64,000 nt of DNA from Puccinellia tenuiflora (lineage: Eukaryota > Streptophyta > Magnoliopsida > Poales > Poaceae): assembly GCA_012064385.1 (NCBI GenBank), contig QRDG01000529.1, positions 248,001 to 312,000 on the forward strand. Reading direction: 5' to 3'. A program made the position numbers and the translations under genes. The notes beneath the pieces are model-generated. The model made no database searches. It was not told the DNA's origin and worked only from the letters and a program-made list of their open reading frames with translations. Below, piece after piece: positions 22,302-33,581 of the stretch (positions are counted from its first letter, which is position 1; the number at the start of each line of letters is the position of its first letter).

Positions 22302-23429
22302 ATGACTTGTCTTGATCTGTTGTGTATGAGTATAAATATTTCCCTTAGTATCTTTCTATCTCTACTCATCTCTGCTAAACCAAACCAGATGTCTCACCCA
22401 CATACCAACCATGATGAAAAAGATAGCCACCTCAAGGTGCCCTATGCAGTTCAGTTGCTGGTAGCAGCCCAGACTCAGCTGACTCAAGTGATGAATGAAA
22501 GTCAAGCCAACAACCCCAATAAGGAGTTAACCACAGTTATTCAACAATGGTTAGACAACCAGACTCAATTGGTGCAGCTGATGATGAGCAACATTAACCA
22601 GTTACCTCAGGTTGATGATGGTATTGAAATCAAGGAGAATAGGATGGCAGGACATCGAGCATGCAAAATTTGTGGAGAGATAGGACATATATCTAAGGAG
22701 TGTCATGATGAGTGGCCCCATTGTGATGCAAGTTATTTGGATAAAGGATACTCCATAACCCAAGTCACCTGCTTTTTGTGCGAAGGAACAAATCACATTC
22801 CTACACAGTGCCACCTTTACCCCCTAGTACAGGAAGCAAATGAACAGATCAAGAAAGGGTTGCTCCAGGCTTTTAAGAAAAAGGACCTGGGACATATCAC
22901 CTGCTACAAATGCAAAAATCAAGGACACTATTCCTATGATTGTCCAGAAAGGAAGGTTAGTATTGGGACCAAGCCAACTCAATTCCGAAAGGGACATGTG
23001 TTTTCTACAAACATGGAGAGAGTTCTGAAGAGACCAAACCCAGTTATTGAAGAATTGTTGATCAACTCATGTTCTGCACTAGTACTTTTCGATGCTGAGG
23101 CTACACATTCATTCATATCAAAAGACTTTGTGAGTAAAAATAAGATATCCTATCAAGGGATTAGAAGACCCATCAGAGTAAGCTCTACAGAAGGGAAGAG
23201 ACCAGCAAACGCGGTATGCCAAAACATGACCTTGGAAATTGAGACACACAAGTTTCCAAGCGAGTTGTTTGTGCTAGACTTGCAAGGCTTTGATATAATC
23301 ATAGGCAAGGACTGGATGTCCAGGTACGATGGTCAGATAGATCATGCTAGTAAAGCTATCACACTCACCACACCAGAAAAGAAGCGGATCAGATATCAGT
23401 TTAAATCAAGAAGCAAAGAAACCAACTGA
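22302..23429 (+). CDS. Gag zinc-knuckle and aspartic-protease remnant of the retrotransposon
   Basis: A 375-codon frame; the ATG at 22,389 (MSHPHTNHD) looks a more natural start than the one at 22,302, which precedes a hydrophobic leader-like stretch. After a Gln-rich helical region come three CCHC knuckles of form CX2CX4HX4C: CKICGEIGHISKEC, CFLCEGTNHIPTQC and CYKCKNQGHYSYDC. A retropepsin-like domain follows, with VLFDAEATHSFIS in place of the usual D-S/T-G active site, and the later FDIIIGKDWM motif. The N-terminal capsid part of gag and all of pol after protease are missing. The Gly-to-Glu change at the active site suggests an inactive protease. Confidence 0.85.
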   Translation: MTCLDLLCMSINISLSIFLSLLISAKPNQMSHPHTNHDEKDSHLKVPYAVQLLVAAQTQLTQVMNESQANNPNKELTTVIQQWLDNQTQLVQLMMSNINQLPQVDDGIEIKENRMAGHRACKICGEIGHISKECHDEWPHCDASYLDKGYSITQVTCFLCEGTNHIPTQCHLYPLVQEANEQIKKGLLQAFKKKDLGHITCYKCKNQGHYSYDCPERKVSIGTKPTQFRKGHVFSTNMERVLKRPNPVIEELLINSCSALVLFDAEATHSFISKDFVSKNKISYQGIRRPIRVSSTEGKRPANAVCQNMTLEIETHKFPSELFVLDLQGFDIIIGKDWMSRYDGQIDHASKAITLTTPEKKRIRYQFKSRSKETN

Positions 23430-24521
23430 GTTTTCATGAGGAGTTTAGCCAAGAAGAAGGACCAGAGTCAATGGAAATGTTCTGAGGATGTAATAAATGC
23501 CGATAGTTATATGTAAGTGGAAGAATAAGTACTGTGATGTAAGAGTGGTGTAATGTCGATGTAATAACCACAATTTGTGAGGATGAATGAAGCTTGTGGC
23601 GACTCTAGTACGCCAAAACTTTTATGAAAAATTAAATGTTGTTGTGAAGCCTGTTCGTCATATCAGGGATGAAGACATGACACAGAAATGGACAAGCTAA
23701 GATGACATGGAAAGCGTGTGTCCCCAAGGAGAAGGATAACAGAAAAGTTTAGCTTGTGAGCTAAAGTGTGTAGGAGTTTTCGTAAACCCATAGTTTGAAA
23801 GAGCGATAGTTTAGTTCAGGTTGTCTTGCAGATGGGAAACTTTCTGCTAGACAAGTGAGGATGCCCAAGAGATAGACTATGTGATTCACCTATCTACATA
23901 TTGAGGAAATGATGCGGGTGCAGGATGGACTGATCACCATTCCTACTACTCATGTTATTCCCCTCACTATTTGGATTGGTAAATCTGAGTGACATACCTA
24001 TAAAAGAGACGACGTGGATAAGCCTGAACCAATGGAATATTATAACCCTATGTGAGGCAAAGGTTGCCGAAACGTAAGATATTCGGTGAGGATAAACCAC
24101 AACTCTCCTGAAGAAGAAGAAGAAGAGATTCTGCAATGAAAGTTTTGACCTACCATGAGAGTTTCGTTAGAATTGACGCTTTGTTTGCAGTGAAGGATGC
24201 CAGCCTAGAGAAGAAATATTTCCGGAGACATCACATGGAAGAGGATGTAACATGTCAAGCCATATTAAAGAGAATGGTATCCGAAGTTATCTAAAGAGAC
24301 ACCCACCTATTGGAGATGGAGCACTTCATGAGTGTAAGATATAGTGGACTCCAGTGAGACCTAAAGACTAACCCGATGGACCCTAGCCCGAAGGAAAGAG
24401 TTCAAGACTGCCTACAAAAGTTTCTTTTAAGGGTGGTAGCCCATCCAGTTGTCCAAAACCTAGATAACCGAACCCATCTTTCTTTCTAGCCTCTCCGAAT
24501 CTCGGGGACGAGATTCCTTTT
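23430..24521 (+). other. Non-coding interior of the retrotransposon
   Basis: No reverse transcriptase, RNase H or integrase motif is seen in any frame. The text near the 3' LTR (CTCGGGGACGAGATTCC) is typical of the stretch after pol in plant Gypsy elements, so the interior looks like a large pol deletion. Confidence 0.6.
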
Positions 24522-24533
24522 AAGGGTGGTAGG
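24522..24533 (+). promoter_or_regulatory. Polypurine tract before the 3' LTR
   Basis: AAGGGTGGTAGG, two bases before the TG of the 3' LTR, is the likely plus-strand primer. Confidence 0.75.
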
Positions 24534-24535
24534 TT

Positions 24536-27500
24536 TGTAACATCCCAAATTTTGGAATGTTGTAAAAATCACAAAAATTTAAAACTTTTATTAATAATTA
24601 AATAAAGTCTCCAAAAATCAAGAAAAGCTTTTATAGAAGATTGTTTTGACATCTTCAAAGTTATATTTTAAATTAAATATCCCTTTATCTTCAAATCTCA
24701 ATTTTAAAGTCTTGGAAATAAAATATTTAAATGGGATTTTCAAATAGTATTTTCCCCTTTGGTTTATTGTTTTAAAATAAATAATATGGGGATATTATAA
24801 ACCCTATTTCATTTGTGGAAATAATTTAAATACTTTTGCAAGCTTTGTTTTATAAAAAATGTTTTGATCTTAAATTATTTGAATATGAAGATGAGTTATC
24901 ATTTTGAATGATATTACTCATATTATCCTCTGGTTTTTAATTAAATATTTTGGGATATTTATAAACCCTAATTTAGAAAATTCCCAATTAGCCATATAAG
25001 GCAATTTTGACCAAAAGGGTATTTTGGTAATTTTGTTTTGACCAAAAATAGTTCCTAAATGTCTAATTTGAATATTTAGAAATTTTACAAATTTTTATAA
25101 TTTTATTTGACTTGATAAAAAAAAGCTTTTGGAAAAGAAAACGGAAATTTGGAAAAGCTTTTGTTAAAAAAAAAAAAAAAAAACCCAACCGGGCCAGCCC
25201 AGCAACCAGCCCCACCGCGGCCCAGCAGCAGCCTGGCCCGCTTCTCCCCTTCCCTCTCACTGACATGCGGGACCCGCATGTCAGGGCCGCTCCAAGCGAC
25301 GGGAGCTCGCCCGCCGGAGCCCGTCGATCTCCTCGTCATCAATCCGCACCACCGCGAGCAGTAACGCCGCACCACCGCCACCCCCTTAAAGCCCTTGCTC
25401 TCCTCTTTCTTTCCCCTCTCTTCCCCTCCCGATTGGCGCCGCCAGGCCGTTCAATTTCGTCGCCGGAGTTCGTTCGGCCGCCGCCGTATTTCTTCAACTC
25501 CGGCAAGGTGAGCCCTCCCCCGAGCCTGTGACCCCCTCCGTTCGACTCCCCGTGTCCTTGCGCACCTCCCTGACCCTCCCCTCGATTTCTTTGCGCAACC
25601 GAAGCGAGGAGAAGGAGCTCGACCGGAGCTTCGTCCGCCGCCGCCGCTCCGTCCGCTTCCCGTCGCCGTTACGGGACGCGGAGCTCGTCGTCGCCGTCGC
25701 CATCGTGTCCGCCGTATGTAGCTGCCCGCCGTCGTCACCTCCGTTTGCCCGGAAAGACGCCGGAGCGACGTGTTCGTCCGCGACCGAACCGCTGCCGCCG
25801 TCCGAGCCGTTCTCCGACGACCACCGCGCCGCCGGTAGCAAACCCTAAAATCGCGACCGTCCGATCCGATCTCTACGGCCTCGATTAGATCGAGCCGATG
25901 CGAACCGGTATGGCTAAGCCGAGCCGTAGCCGCGGATCAAGCCCGGCTCAAGCCGAGCCCGACCAATCACAGCCCGCCGCGTGGCCAGTCCTTTTCTGGG
26001 AATTTTTCCCGGAATTGCTTTAAATGGCTTTTTGTAGAAAAGACCCTAGAAATTAAAACCATCATAACTTTTAAACCCTTTGGCCAAATTTAGCAAACTT
26101 TATCTTTTTGAAAAGCTCTGGACTTGTAGAATCTTTCTGACGTTTTAGTTTTCTGTTTTGAGTTAGTTTAAATTATTCAAATTTTCAAATGTGTTATTTG
26201 AGTAATTTTAACATAACTTTATGTCTTTATTTCCAAAAATTGCAAGAAAAATAGTTTTAGAAACCTTGATTTATGTGCAATATATTTCCTCTGTTATAAA
26301 ATATTTTTGAGCATTATTTTGATGATTTAAAAATCAGAGGCTCAATTTGAGTATTTTTGTTATATTTCTATTTCTATAAATCCTTTTAATGTGTTTTCTT
26401 TTAGAAAACTTCTTCAATTTTTGTCCCTGTCCAGAGAGACCAAAACCATGCCTAGCTACCACCTTTTCAAACATAAACATTGGAAGTGTGCCAAAGGCCA
26501 TTTAAATGTTAATGTTTTGCAAACCACAGTTTCACAATGTTTTTAAAACTCTTTTGACCAGCTCCCTTGTGTGATCACTTTGATCAAGACCAATCCCTAG
26601 AACCTTTAAAACAACCCTTTCAACCCTTCAAATTTGATATTCAGACCAACCCCTTACCCAAATGGCACACCCCAAACCTAATGCATTGATTCTTTTTGCA
26701 TATGGGATCATGTATTGAAACTTGGACCACCAACCTAGTTTTGTTTGTTTCTATCCATGTTTGTTGTTATGTTTGTTTCTTTTGATTGTTGTATTGTTGC
26801 TTATTGTCAATTGTTTGCATTGTATAGATTGAACGGAGAGCTACGAGCTACGTTGAAAAAGAGTGTGTGAGCAACGACCAGTTCCAAAAGGCAAGTGATA
26901 CTCCAGCATAAAAGTCCTACTATTTTAATATCTGCACTTTAGCTATTTCAGTAGTATGCATGATAGGAGTATTACTATTATGCTATGCAGACCTGTTTAG
27001 TATACCACCCTATATTCCTGTTGGTCTAGGTACCCATTAACTTGGTAGATGTTAGAACTGCAATGCAAAAGGTTTTATTGTAGTATGAAAGGATAAAAAC
27101 TCTACTAAGTTAATGAACCACCTGGGTGGCAATTGGTATTGCTTGGCGGACAGAGTTGAGTGTCTTCTCGAGGCCATTTCCATGGTTATACTCGAGATGT
27201 TCACTTGGGAACGGCCACCCAGGAACAAAGAGATTCGATGTCACTCCATGCTTTTGTTTGCTTCCAGTGCAGCCACTAGTCATATGGGCTCTGTCTTGAT
27301 TGACTAAGTTGAGTGGACCCGACCGGACGAACAAGCAGATGTAGGGGTCGTAGGTGGGTATTGTTCGGACAGGTGTACGGGAAAGCTCTTCTGAAAGATC
27401 TCGTCTCGACTCTCTCCTTTCCTTCTCACTAATTGAGTGATTAGGAAGTTTGGGTTAGTTGAGTCTAGTGGGGAAAGTGCCACAAACTCTCGAGAGTAAT

Positions 27501-28218
27501 AAAACTATGATCATAGCCGTGTCCCCGGTTACGGACAATTTTGAGCAGCTGGACAAGGATGTCGATGGAGAATCTCATCATTCCAATTTCTTAAATAAAA
27601 TTTTGATGGGTGAACAAGGGTAGAAGGGACACTGGATATAAGCCAGGAATTGCCTCAATTGTGGCACTGGATACGTACCAGGAATTGCCTCATTGTTGGC
27701 ACTGGATTATACACCAGGAATTGTCTCATAAGTTGTTGGAAAGAAAAATAATTTTGAAAATATAGGATAAAATTGGCTTTATGCAAATAGCCTTGAACTC
27801 CACTTAGCCAAATAAGCATGTAGAAGTTAAGGTTCGCCATTTGAGTCCACAAGTGTCACTTGCCAGATCCATTCCAATGGTTCTGACCAATTTTTGGCTG
27901 TAACCTACGCGTTGCAGGTTGTTCTGCCGAAGAGTAAGGAACGTTAGAGGTTTCGAGTCTACAACCAACATGTTTGCCTGTGGCACATGAAGATGATGAG
28001 GCTCCATGCTATTTTAAGTTTTCCGCTGCTGAACTATGTAACATGCTAGCCTTTGGCTATGCAATTTGTAATGTTTATTTTTCTGGATCATCGATGTAAT
28101 AGATACTTGACGCAATTGCATGATATTACATCTTGAACTGTGGTGCTAGCTATTCGATCCAGGGACTAGCGCAATAACACAGGGATCTTGGCCATTTTTA
28201 AAAGGCAAGGTCGCTACA
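24536..28218 (+). repeat. 3' LTR (3,683 bp)
   Basis: Nearly identical to the 5' LTR. Visible differences include the poly-A length and adjacent bases near 25,165-25,195, GACATGCGGGAC instead of GTCGCGCGGGAC near 25,262, and a few end changes. Confidence 0.93.
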
Positions 28219-28223
28219 AGGGA

Positions 28224-28372
28224 GGTGCTAGTGTACCTTGTGATATGCACAAATAAACATTTTGTGCATACTCTTACTTGGTCCGCTTACCCCGTTCCTG
28301 ATCAATGTGTGTGCAATCTATGTATGAGGCATAAACTCGAATCATTTTGTTTCTTCTCTATGAATTGACAAA
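28224..28372 (+). repeat. Remainder of hairpin unit 7
   Basis: Continues the unit cut at 18,066. It keeps CCTTGTGATATGCACAAATA and TTTTGTGCAT but its outer arms no longer pair well. The next GCCGATGATT at 28,373 closes the array. Confidence 0.7.
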
Positions 28373-28676
28373 GCCGATGATTTAAACTATGCCACGGTAA
28401 AGGTAAGGAGAGTGTCTACAATGCCTTATAGTATATACAATTGGAGTGTTTGTATTAATATATGGTCTTGTAGACACTATTTTTGCCTTGTTTTGCACGG
28501 CAATGATATATGAGGCTTTCCATTGTTAACTTCTCGCATTTCGTAAATTTTAATATTACTTTTGTAACAAAATTTTTACTTAGATGTTTTTGACTTAGGT
28601 GTTCTCGGTGACGATGTCCATGTTGGACCAGAGGGGCGATGTGCGGGACTGGGCTCCACCGGGCTGACACTGGGAG

Positions 28677-28997
28677 GTGCTACCTTCCGGGACGCGCAGC
28701 TTGGTGGGAAATCCGGGTAACATCGTCAACCCGGATCTTCTGTGGTGGCAGTCGCATGGGCCACGCTCGGTGCAGAGGGAGCCGGCCCCCGAGGAGGTGG
28801 TACGTCGCCGTATCAGGGAGGAGGATGAGCATGTCCGTCGCTACATGTATCTATTGGATAGGCAGTATGACAGTAGGTGGTCGTTTCTTCAAAGAGTTCC
28901 TTCTCACATGAGGTATGACCCTGTGAGGGTTCCTTCTTTTTGGATGCGCAGCGCCGGCGGCTCAGCACCCCGCGGCTCAGGAACCGGTCGAAGTTAG
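28677..28997 (+). CDS. Short open frame in CACTA-1, function unknown
   Basis: A 106-codon frame starts at 28,677 and ends at the TAG at 28,995-28,997. It encodes a charged, helix-rich protein with EEVVRRRIREEDEHVRRYMY and a Ser/Gly/Arg tail. It lies between the hairpin array and the right subterminal repeats, where element-encoded exons are expected. No family is recognised. The upstream sequence in the same region is also GC-rich, so it could be the last exon of a longer gene. Confidence 0.35.
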   Translation: MLPSGTRSLVGNPGNIVNPDLLWWQSHGPRSVQREPAPEEVVRRRIREEDEHVRRYMYLLDRQYDSRWSFLQRVPSHMRYDPVRVPSFWMRSAGGSAPRGSGTGRS

Positions 28998-29204
28998 TTT
29001 TAGAGCTTCATGTATTAGCTAGTGATATATACAAATAGCCAAGTATATGAATTTGGTTGTATGCTATTTATACTGTTTTGGAAATTATGTATTTGTATTG
29101 GTTTGTCAAATATTTTTCTATATATACTGCTGAAATATGAATTTTGCTGTATATATATTACTGTAATACATTTCTATTTTTATTTTAAAAGTAGAAATAT
29201 ATAT

Positions 29205-29400
29205 TACTGGCGAACAGGTTCTTGTTCGCCAGTGGTAAGGGTCAATCGCTGGCGAACATGTAACTGGTTCGCCAGTGGTATCTCACTTACCGCTGGCGAA
29301 CATGATGTTCGCCAGCGGTAAGCTGTTACCACTGGCGATAGTACCACTGGCGAACCACTTCGCCAGCGGTAGCCGAATTTGGTTCGCCAGTGGTATGCTT
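29205..29400 (+). repeat. Right subterminal repeats of CACTA-1
   Basis: About nine copies of CTGGCGAAC / GTTCGCCAG, mirroring the left end. Confidence 0.85.
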
Positions 29401-29416
29401 TTTCCTATTAGTGTTA

Positions 29417-29926
29417 TGGACTGTAACCTAGGACCAATTTTTTGTTTTCTTGAACCTATTCTAGTACCAATATTAACGAGGCTGGCTGTATTATGCATGT
29501 CATCATGTAAACTAGGAACCGCTGTGTATTCTGTTATAGCCATCTGTCTGCAAATACAATTAATGTAATTTCTTACGGAAGATGCTGAATTTCGTGAAAA
29601 TACTGGAGGCCTATATCTGAATTTAAGAGACAGCAATACATGAAAGTATATTTGCTGTTAAAGATATACACTGAAACAGTGGTTTAAACTTGCTGTGCTA
29701 GTTGATCGATATATAAAGTCGAGCTTTTTACTGGTAGTTAAATGAAAGTTGGTGATGTTTGAAATAGTTGAGTTTACGAAATCCTTTGTGTCAGAAGTAT
29801 ACATCTGTGCTGTTCACATAATGTTCCAATGCGCTTAACATGCTTCAGGGTAGTATGATTTTGGAATTTTGTGGTGAAGATGATACTTGAGGAACTCCTG
29901 TATCGACTCTCTGTCTTTTAACATAA
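29417..29926. other. Host spacer between F-box and double-CAF1 genes
   Basis: Single-copy-looking AT-rich sequence with no gene, probably 3' flank of the F-box gene displaced by CACTA-1. Confidence 0.45.
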
Positions 29927-31785
29927 GAGCATCTCTAGCAGAACCCGCAAAAGGGGCAAACCCGCATAATAACCGCCCGATGCGGATTGAAAACCGCAAA
30001 AAGGCGGAGAACAAAATCCGCAAATTTGCCCAACCCGCAAAAGATTTTGCAGGGGCCCCGTGAATCCGCGCCTCCGAACCGAGAAAGCTAGGTTTCCTCC
30101 CCCAACCCGCAGCCGGAACCTCATCCTCTAGTGTCGTTAGCGCGAGGGAACCTTCAGCGCGCCCGTCCCCACCGCCGCCGCAACCTCTTTCTCTTCCCCC
30201 ACTCCGGCCACCGCGCGCCCTGCCCCGGACCGGCCATGAGCACCGCCGACACGTCCCTGGTGACCGTACGCGCCATCGTCAGATCCAGCGGGCCGCGGAG
30301 AGCTCGGAGCCGCCGCCGACACCGCTGCTACTCCATTGGCGGCGCCGAAGCGGAGAAGATTGGGCACCGTAGGCGCGGCCCAAGTTCTGCTTGCCGCGGC
30401 TGCCACGGGCACTCCCGCCGCCGCGAAGCCTCCCACCGCCGCGAAGCCGAAGAGGCTGGCGGGGAGGAAAATCAGGGCCAGCGCCATCGCCGCTGCCGCT
30501 GCTACATCCACCGCGCAATGGCCGAACGGCCGACGTTGATCAAACCAAAGACCGGTATTGGCAAAGGGTGGAGGACAAATTCTTCCAACTCATGCCACGC
30601 AATGGCCGAACGGTGCCCCGGACCTATGGATCACTACAAGGTCGTTGGGAAACTATCAAGACTTCATGTGGTCGATGGAGTGGATGCTTGCAACAAGTGA
30701 TCAATGCGCCTCCGAGTGGTACCGTGGAGGGTGATTGGGTGAGTTTATTCACCATTGTTCATGTAGTGTTCTCACTACTTGTTCACCATTGTTCACCATT
30801 TGTTCATCATTGTAGGACCGCATTGCGAGAGAAAGGTACTTGGATATGCCCGCATCCAAGAAGAAGCCATTTGTCCTTGATCATTGTTGGAAACTTCTCC
30901 AACATAGTGAGAAGTGGAAGTTGAGGGATCAAGAGCCAAAAAAGGGAGAAATTCGTGTTGAGGATGACTCCGATGATGAACAAGGTGGGAGGAACAAGAA
31001 CAAGCCCGAAGGCAACAAGAAAGCCAAGGAAAGAGTGGCAAAGCAACTTGAGGCAACAAGCTTGAGAGAGAAGCTCGATGAAATGGTGAAATCTAATGAG
31101 ACCATGGTGGCCAAGACATTGGAGGCAAAGCACCAATTGGCCGAGAAGAAAGCTCAAGAGAAGAAAGAAAAGTGGGAACTACTCCGTGAAGAAGGGAAGC
31201 ACAAGGCCGAGATTGAGGAAAGAAGAGCCATGGCGGAGGATAACAAGTCCGTGGCCAAGCTCCTGGCCGAGGAAAACAAGATCATGATGATGAACCGAAG
31301 TGACATGGACGAAGTCACCTTGGAGTGGCATGACATCGCAAGGAAGGAGATATTGCATCGAAGGAAACAAGCGATGCTAAAAGCTAGCGGTGGTGGTGGA
31401 GGTCTCGGCGGTGGTGGAGGTGTTGGTGGTGGAGCTGCCGGCAATGGTGGAGGTGGTGATGCTAGCACGGTGTAGGGCCTTTCGACGATGCGGATGGTGT
31501 TTTGGAGGCATTTTTTGGTCACACGGATGGAAAACTAGTTAATGGCCATCTTTAGATTCAAGAAACTACTTAATTTGCTATATTAATGTCGAATTTGTAA
31601 GCAATTTGACATTTTATGATATTCATGCCTATCTTGCTGTTTTGCATATGTAGTTTCAGAACGCTGCGCGGCGGAGCAGAACCCGCAAAACAGAAGATTC
31701 TGCTCCGCCGCGTGGCGTTCTGAGCAAAAAAACCGCGAGTTGCGCGAACTGCAAAACTGTTTTGCGGGTTCTGCTAGAGATGCTC
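29927..31785 (+). mobile_element. PIF/Harbinger element carrying only the Myb-like gene
   Basis: Inverted ends GAGCATCTCTAGCAGAACCC and GGGTTCTGCTAGAGATGCTC, with the 3-bp TSD TAA (29,924-29,926 and 31,786-31,788). Length 1,859 bp. It carries a Myb/NAM-associated-type gene but no DDE transposase, so it cannot move alone. Subterminal parts are rich in CCCGCAAAA-type motifs. Confidence 0.92.
30336..31475 (+). pseudogene. Harbinger-associated Myb-like / NAM-associated protein gene, damaged 5' part
   Basis: In Harbinger elements this second protein binds the element ends and helps import the transposase. Frame 1 at 30,336-30,518 encodes an Ala/Lys-rich start (PKRLAGRKIRASAIAAAAAT). After a frame change it reads DQTKDRYWQRVEDKFFQLMP and GSLQGRWETIKTSCGRWSG, the central Myb/SANT-like part. 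An intron with donor TGG/GTGAGT at 30,739 and acceptor TTGTAG at 30,815 joins GDW to DRIARERYLDMPASKKKPF. The C-terminus is a Lys/Glu-rich coiled coil (LREKLDEMVKSN..) and a Gly-rich tail ending at 31,475. The first SANT helix appears lost near 30,515-30,540, where a GCAATGGCCGAACGG repeat (again at 30,599) occurs. Confidence 0.8.
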
Positions 31786-31956
31786 TAAGATTTGGGAGGT
31801 GACAATGTGTCGTGTTTTGCTGTTGAGGATTGTTTCACCCAGTTAGGTTGTTTTTTTTTTATTAGAAACAAGGCAAAAGCTTTGCCTTTTATATTGATAT
31901 AGTAGGAACAAACAGGAAGGACAAGGCCAAAAAAAGAAAAAGTACAACTCGAGTCC

Positions 31957-32340
31957 ACGACCACGTCGCCCTAGCAACCATAGCCGGCACTACCACGGCG
32001 GAGGCAACCTCACGCGAGACGAAACCCGGAGCCGCCGCTCCGACATCCACGCCGGCCCCAAGGCCGCGCCCCAAAACTAGTCGACGACCATGTCACCCTA
32101 GCAACCATAGCCGACACTAACACGGCGGAGACAAACTCAACGCAAGACGAAGACCGGAGCTGCCGCTCCGGCCCCACACCCACGCCGGCCCCAAGGCCGC
32201 GCCCCGAAACTAGCCGACGACCATGTTGCCCTAGCAACCAAAGTCGACACTAAACACGACGGAGTCAATCTCAACGCAAGTCTTCCGGAGCCGCCGCTCC
32301 GACATCCACGCCGGCCCCGGGGCCGCGCACCACCTAGACG
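31957..32340 (+). repeat. Three tandem ~130-bp units in the LINE-type insert
   Basis: CGACCACGTCGCCCTAGCAA recurs, slightly changed, from 31,957, 32,083 and 32,215. The unit also contains GCCGCCGCTCCG and CACGCCGGCCCC. Confidence 0.8.
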
Positions 32341-32874
32341 ATGACGAAGGGTCGCCACCGCTGACCACCATCACTCCACAACTCCCTCTAGCCGGTGGAA
32401 CATCCAAGGCGAGGCCCCAAGAGGCAAGCGACGCAGAAGCTCCGCCTCGCCCGATCCGCGGGGATCTAGGGTTTCCCCTGGAGAACCCGGCGCAGAGAAG
32501 CGAGAGCACCACCTCGACGACGCCTTCAAGAAGGACGCGGCGCCCGAGGGCGTCGCCGTCGTCGGCCCCGGCCGATAGCCCGGGCGAGGCTTTCGCCTGG
32601 CGATGTGTCGCATACCCCGCAGACCGCCCATCGGGGACCGGCCAGACCACCATCTCCACGTGCCGCAACCACCGTGTCACCTCATGACACGGCAGCCAGC
32701 AAGCCGTCCACGGCCCAGCCGTAACCGCCGCTCCGGGGCCGCCGCCCCGGCATCCTCCTCCCGGCCACGCCCCTGCCGCAGCAACGGGCGCAGAGCCGAG
32801 ACGCCCGCAAACGCCCGCAGCAGCAGCGAGCAGCAGCCCAGCGACCGCGCCCAGCCATGCTGCCGCGCCTCCGG

Positions 32875-33110
32875 GCCGCACCACCCCGCCGTCCACGCGC
32901 CCAGCCGCGCCGCAGCGCCACCGGGCCGCACCACCCCGCCGACCGTGCGCACAGCCCCACCGGGCCGCACCACCGAGCCGCACCACCTCGCCGTCCACGC
33001 GCCCAGCCGCGCCGCAGCGCCCCGGGCCGCACCACCCCCGCCGACCACGCGCACAGCCCCGCCGCCGCGCCACCGGGCCGCACCACCCCGCCGGGCGCCG
33101 CCACCCCCGG
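32875..33110 (+). repeat. GC-rich short repeats (GGGCCGCACCACC type)
   Basis: At least five imperfect copies of GGGCCGCACCACCCCGCC, mixed with ACGCGCCCAGCCGCGCCGCA. They explain the long low-complexity frames on both strands. Confidence 0.75.
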
Positions 33111-33581
33111 AGCCACCTCCAGGCCAGCCGTCCCCGGGGGGAGCCATCGCCGCCTTGCAGCCCGCGCCGCCGCCGCCCTGCAGCCCGCGCGCTGCGCCCA
33201 GCCGCACCCCACGCCACCAGCCGCGCTGGCGCGAGCCCTGCAGCCCGCGCCGCCGCGCCCAGCCGTGCCACCAGTCGCGCATCCGCGCTTCCAGCCGCGC
33301 CCGCGCCGGCCCGCCCGCAGCGCCACCGTCCCGTCGCCGTCTTGACCACCCCGCGCCGGGAGAACGCGAGACGGAGGGAAACTGCCCGGCCGCCACCTTC
33401 ACGGGGGAGCACGCGGCGCCATTTTCGCCGGCCCCCCTCCGGCGGCGACGAGCAGAGGAGGAGATCGGGGGGAGGACGGTGGTGGCGGCGGCTAGGGTTT
33501 CCCCGAGCCGCCCAGGGAGGACGACGCGGGACCGGTTGGATCCCAGATCAACAACAAAAGACAAACCCCAGTTAGGTTGTT

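Larger units (their letters stand above)
18067..28218 (+). mobile_element. LTR retrotransposon (Gypsy-like), deletion derivative without reverse transcriptase or integrase
   Basis: Two long LTRs (18,067-21,747 and 24,536-28,218) start TGTAACATCCCAAA and end CACTACA or CGCTACA, with the 5-bp TSD AGGGA (18,062-18,066 and 28,219-28,223). A primer-binding site TGGTATCAGAGC follows the 5' LTR and a purine tract precedes the 3' LTR. The 2.8-kb interior holds only a gag zinc-knuckle plus protease frame. Reverse transcriptase, RNase H and integrase are absent, so it needs a helper. The LTRs differ at only a few dozen positions by eye, which implies a recent insertion. It lies in the seventh unit of the hairpin array of CACTA-1. 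Ty3/Gypsy is inferred from LTR style, PBS and gag. Confidence 0.93.
15395..29413 (+). mobile_element. CACTA-1: non-autonomous CACTA (En/Spm-like) element
   Basis: The left end is CACTAGTAGGAAAAGG, the right end CTTTTTCCTATTAGTG, with the 3-bp TSD TTA (15,392-15,394 and 29,414-29,416). Many subterminal copies of CACTGGCGAAC and its complement lie in both ends. Length is 14,019 bp, of which 10,152 bp is a nested LTR retrotransposon, leaving about 3.86 kb. No TNP2-type transposase is recognised. The interior has a GC-rich segment (15,680-15,960), a seven-unit hairpin array and a short open frame near 28.7 kb. It landed just after the F-box gene, probably in its 3' untranslated region. Confidence 0.9.
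31851..33566 (-). mobile_element. LINE-type retroposed insertion (minus strand), GC-rich cargo
   Basis: On the minus strand it ends in a LINE-like tail (GCAAAGCTTTTGCCTTGTTT, then poly-A, seen as the T run at 31,851). It is flanked by a long direct repeat, CCCAGTTAGGTTG, at 31,838-31,850 and 33,567-33,579. That tail and TSD length show target-primed retroposition. The 1.7-kb body has no reverse transcriptase or endonuclease. It starts with a GC-rich leader-like stretch and carries long frames (for example 33,412 to 32,231) of low-complexity Gly/Ala/Arg that I do not trust as proteins. It may be a non-autonomous LINE derivative or a retrocopy with a LINE tail. Confidence 0.8.
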
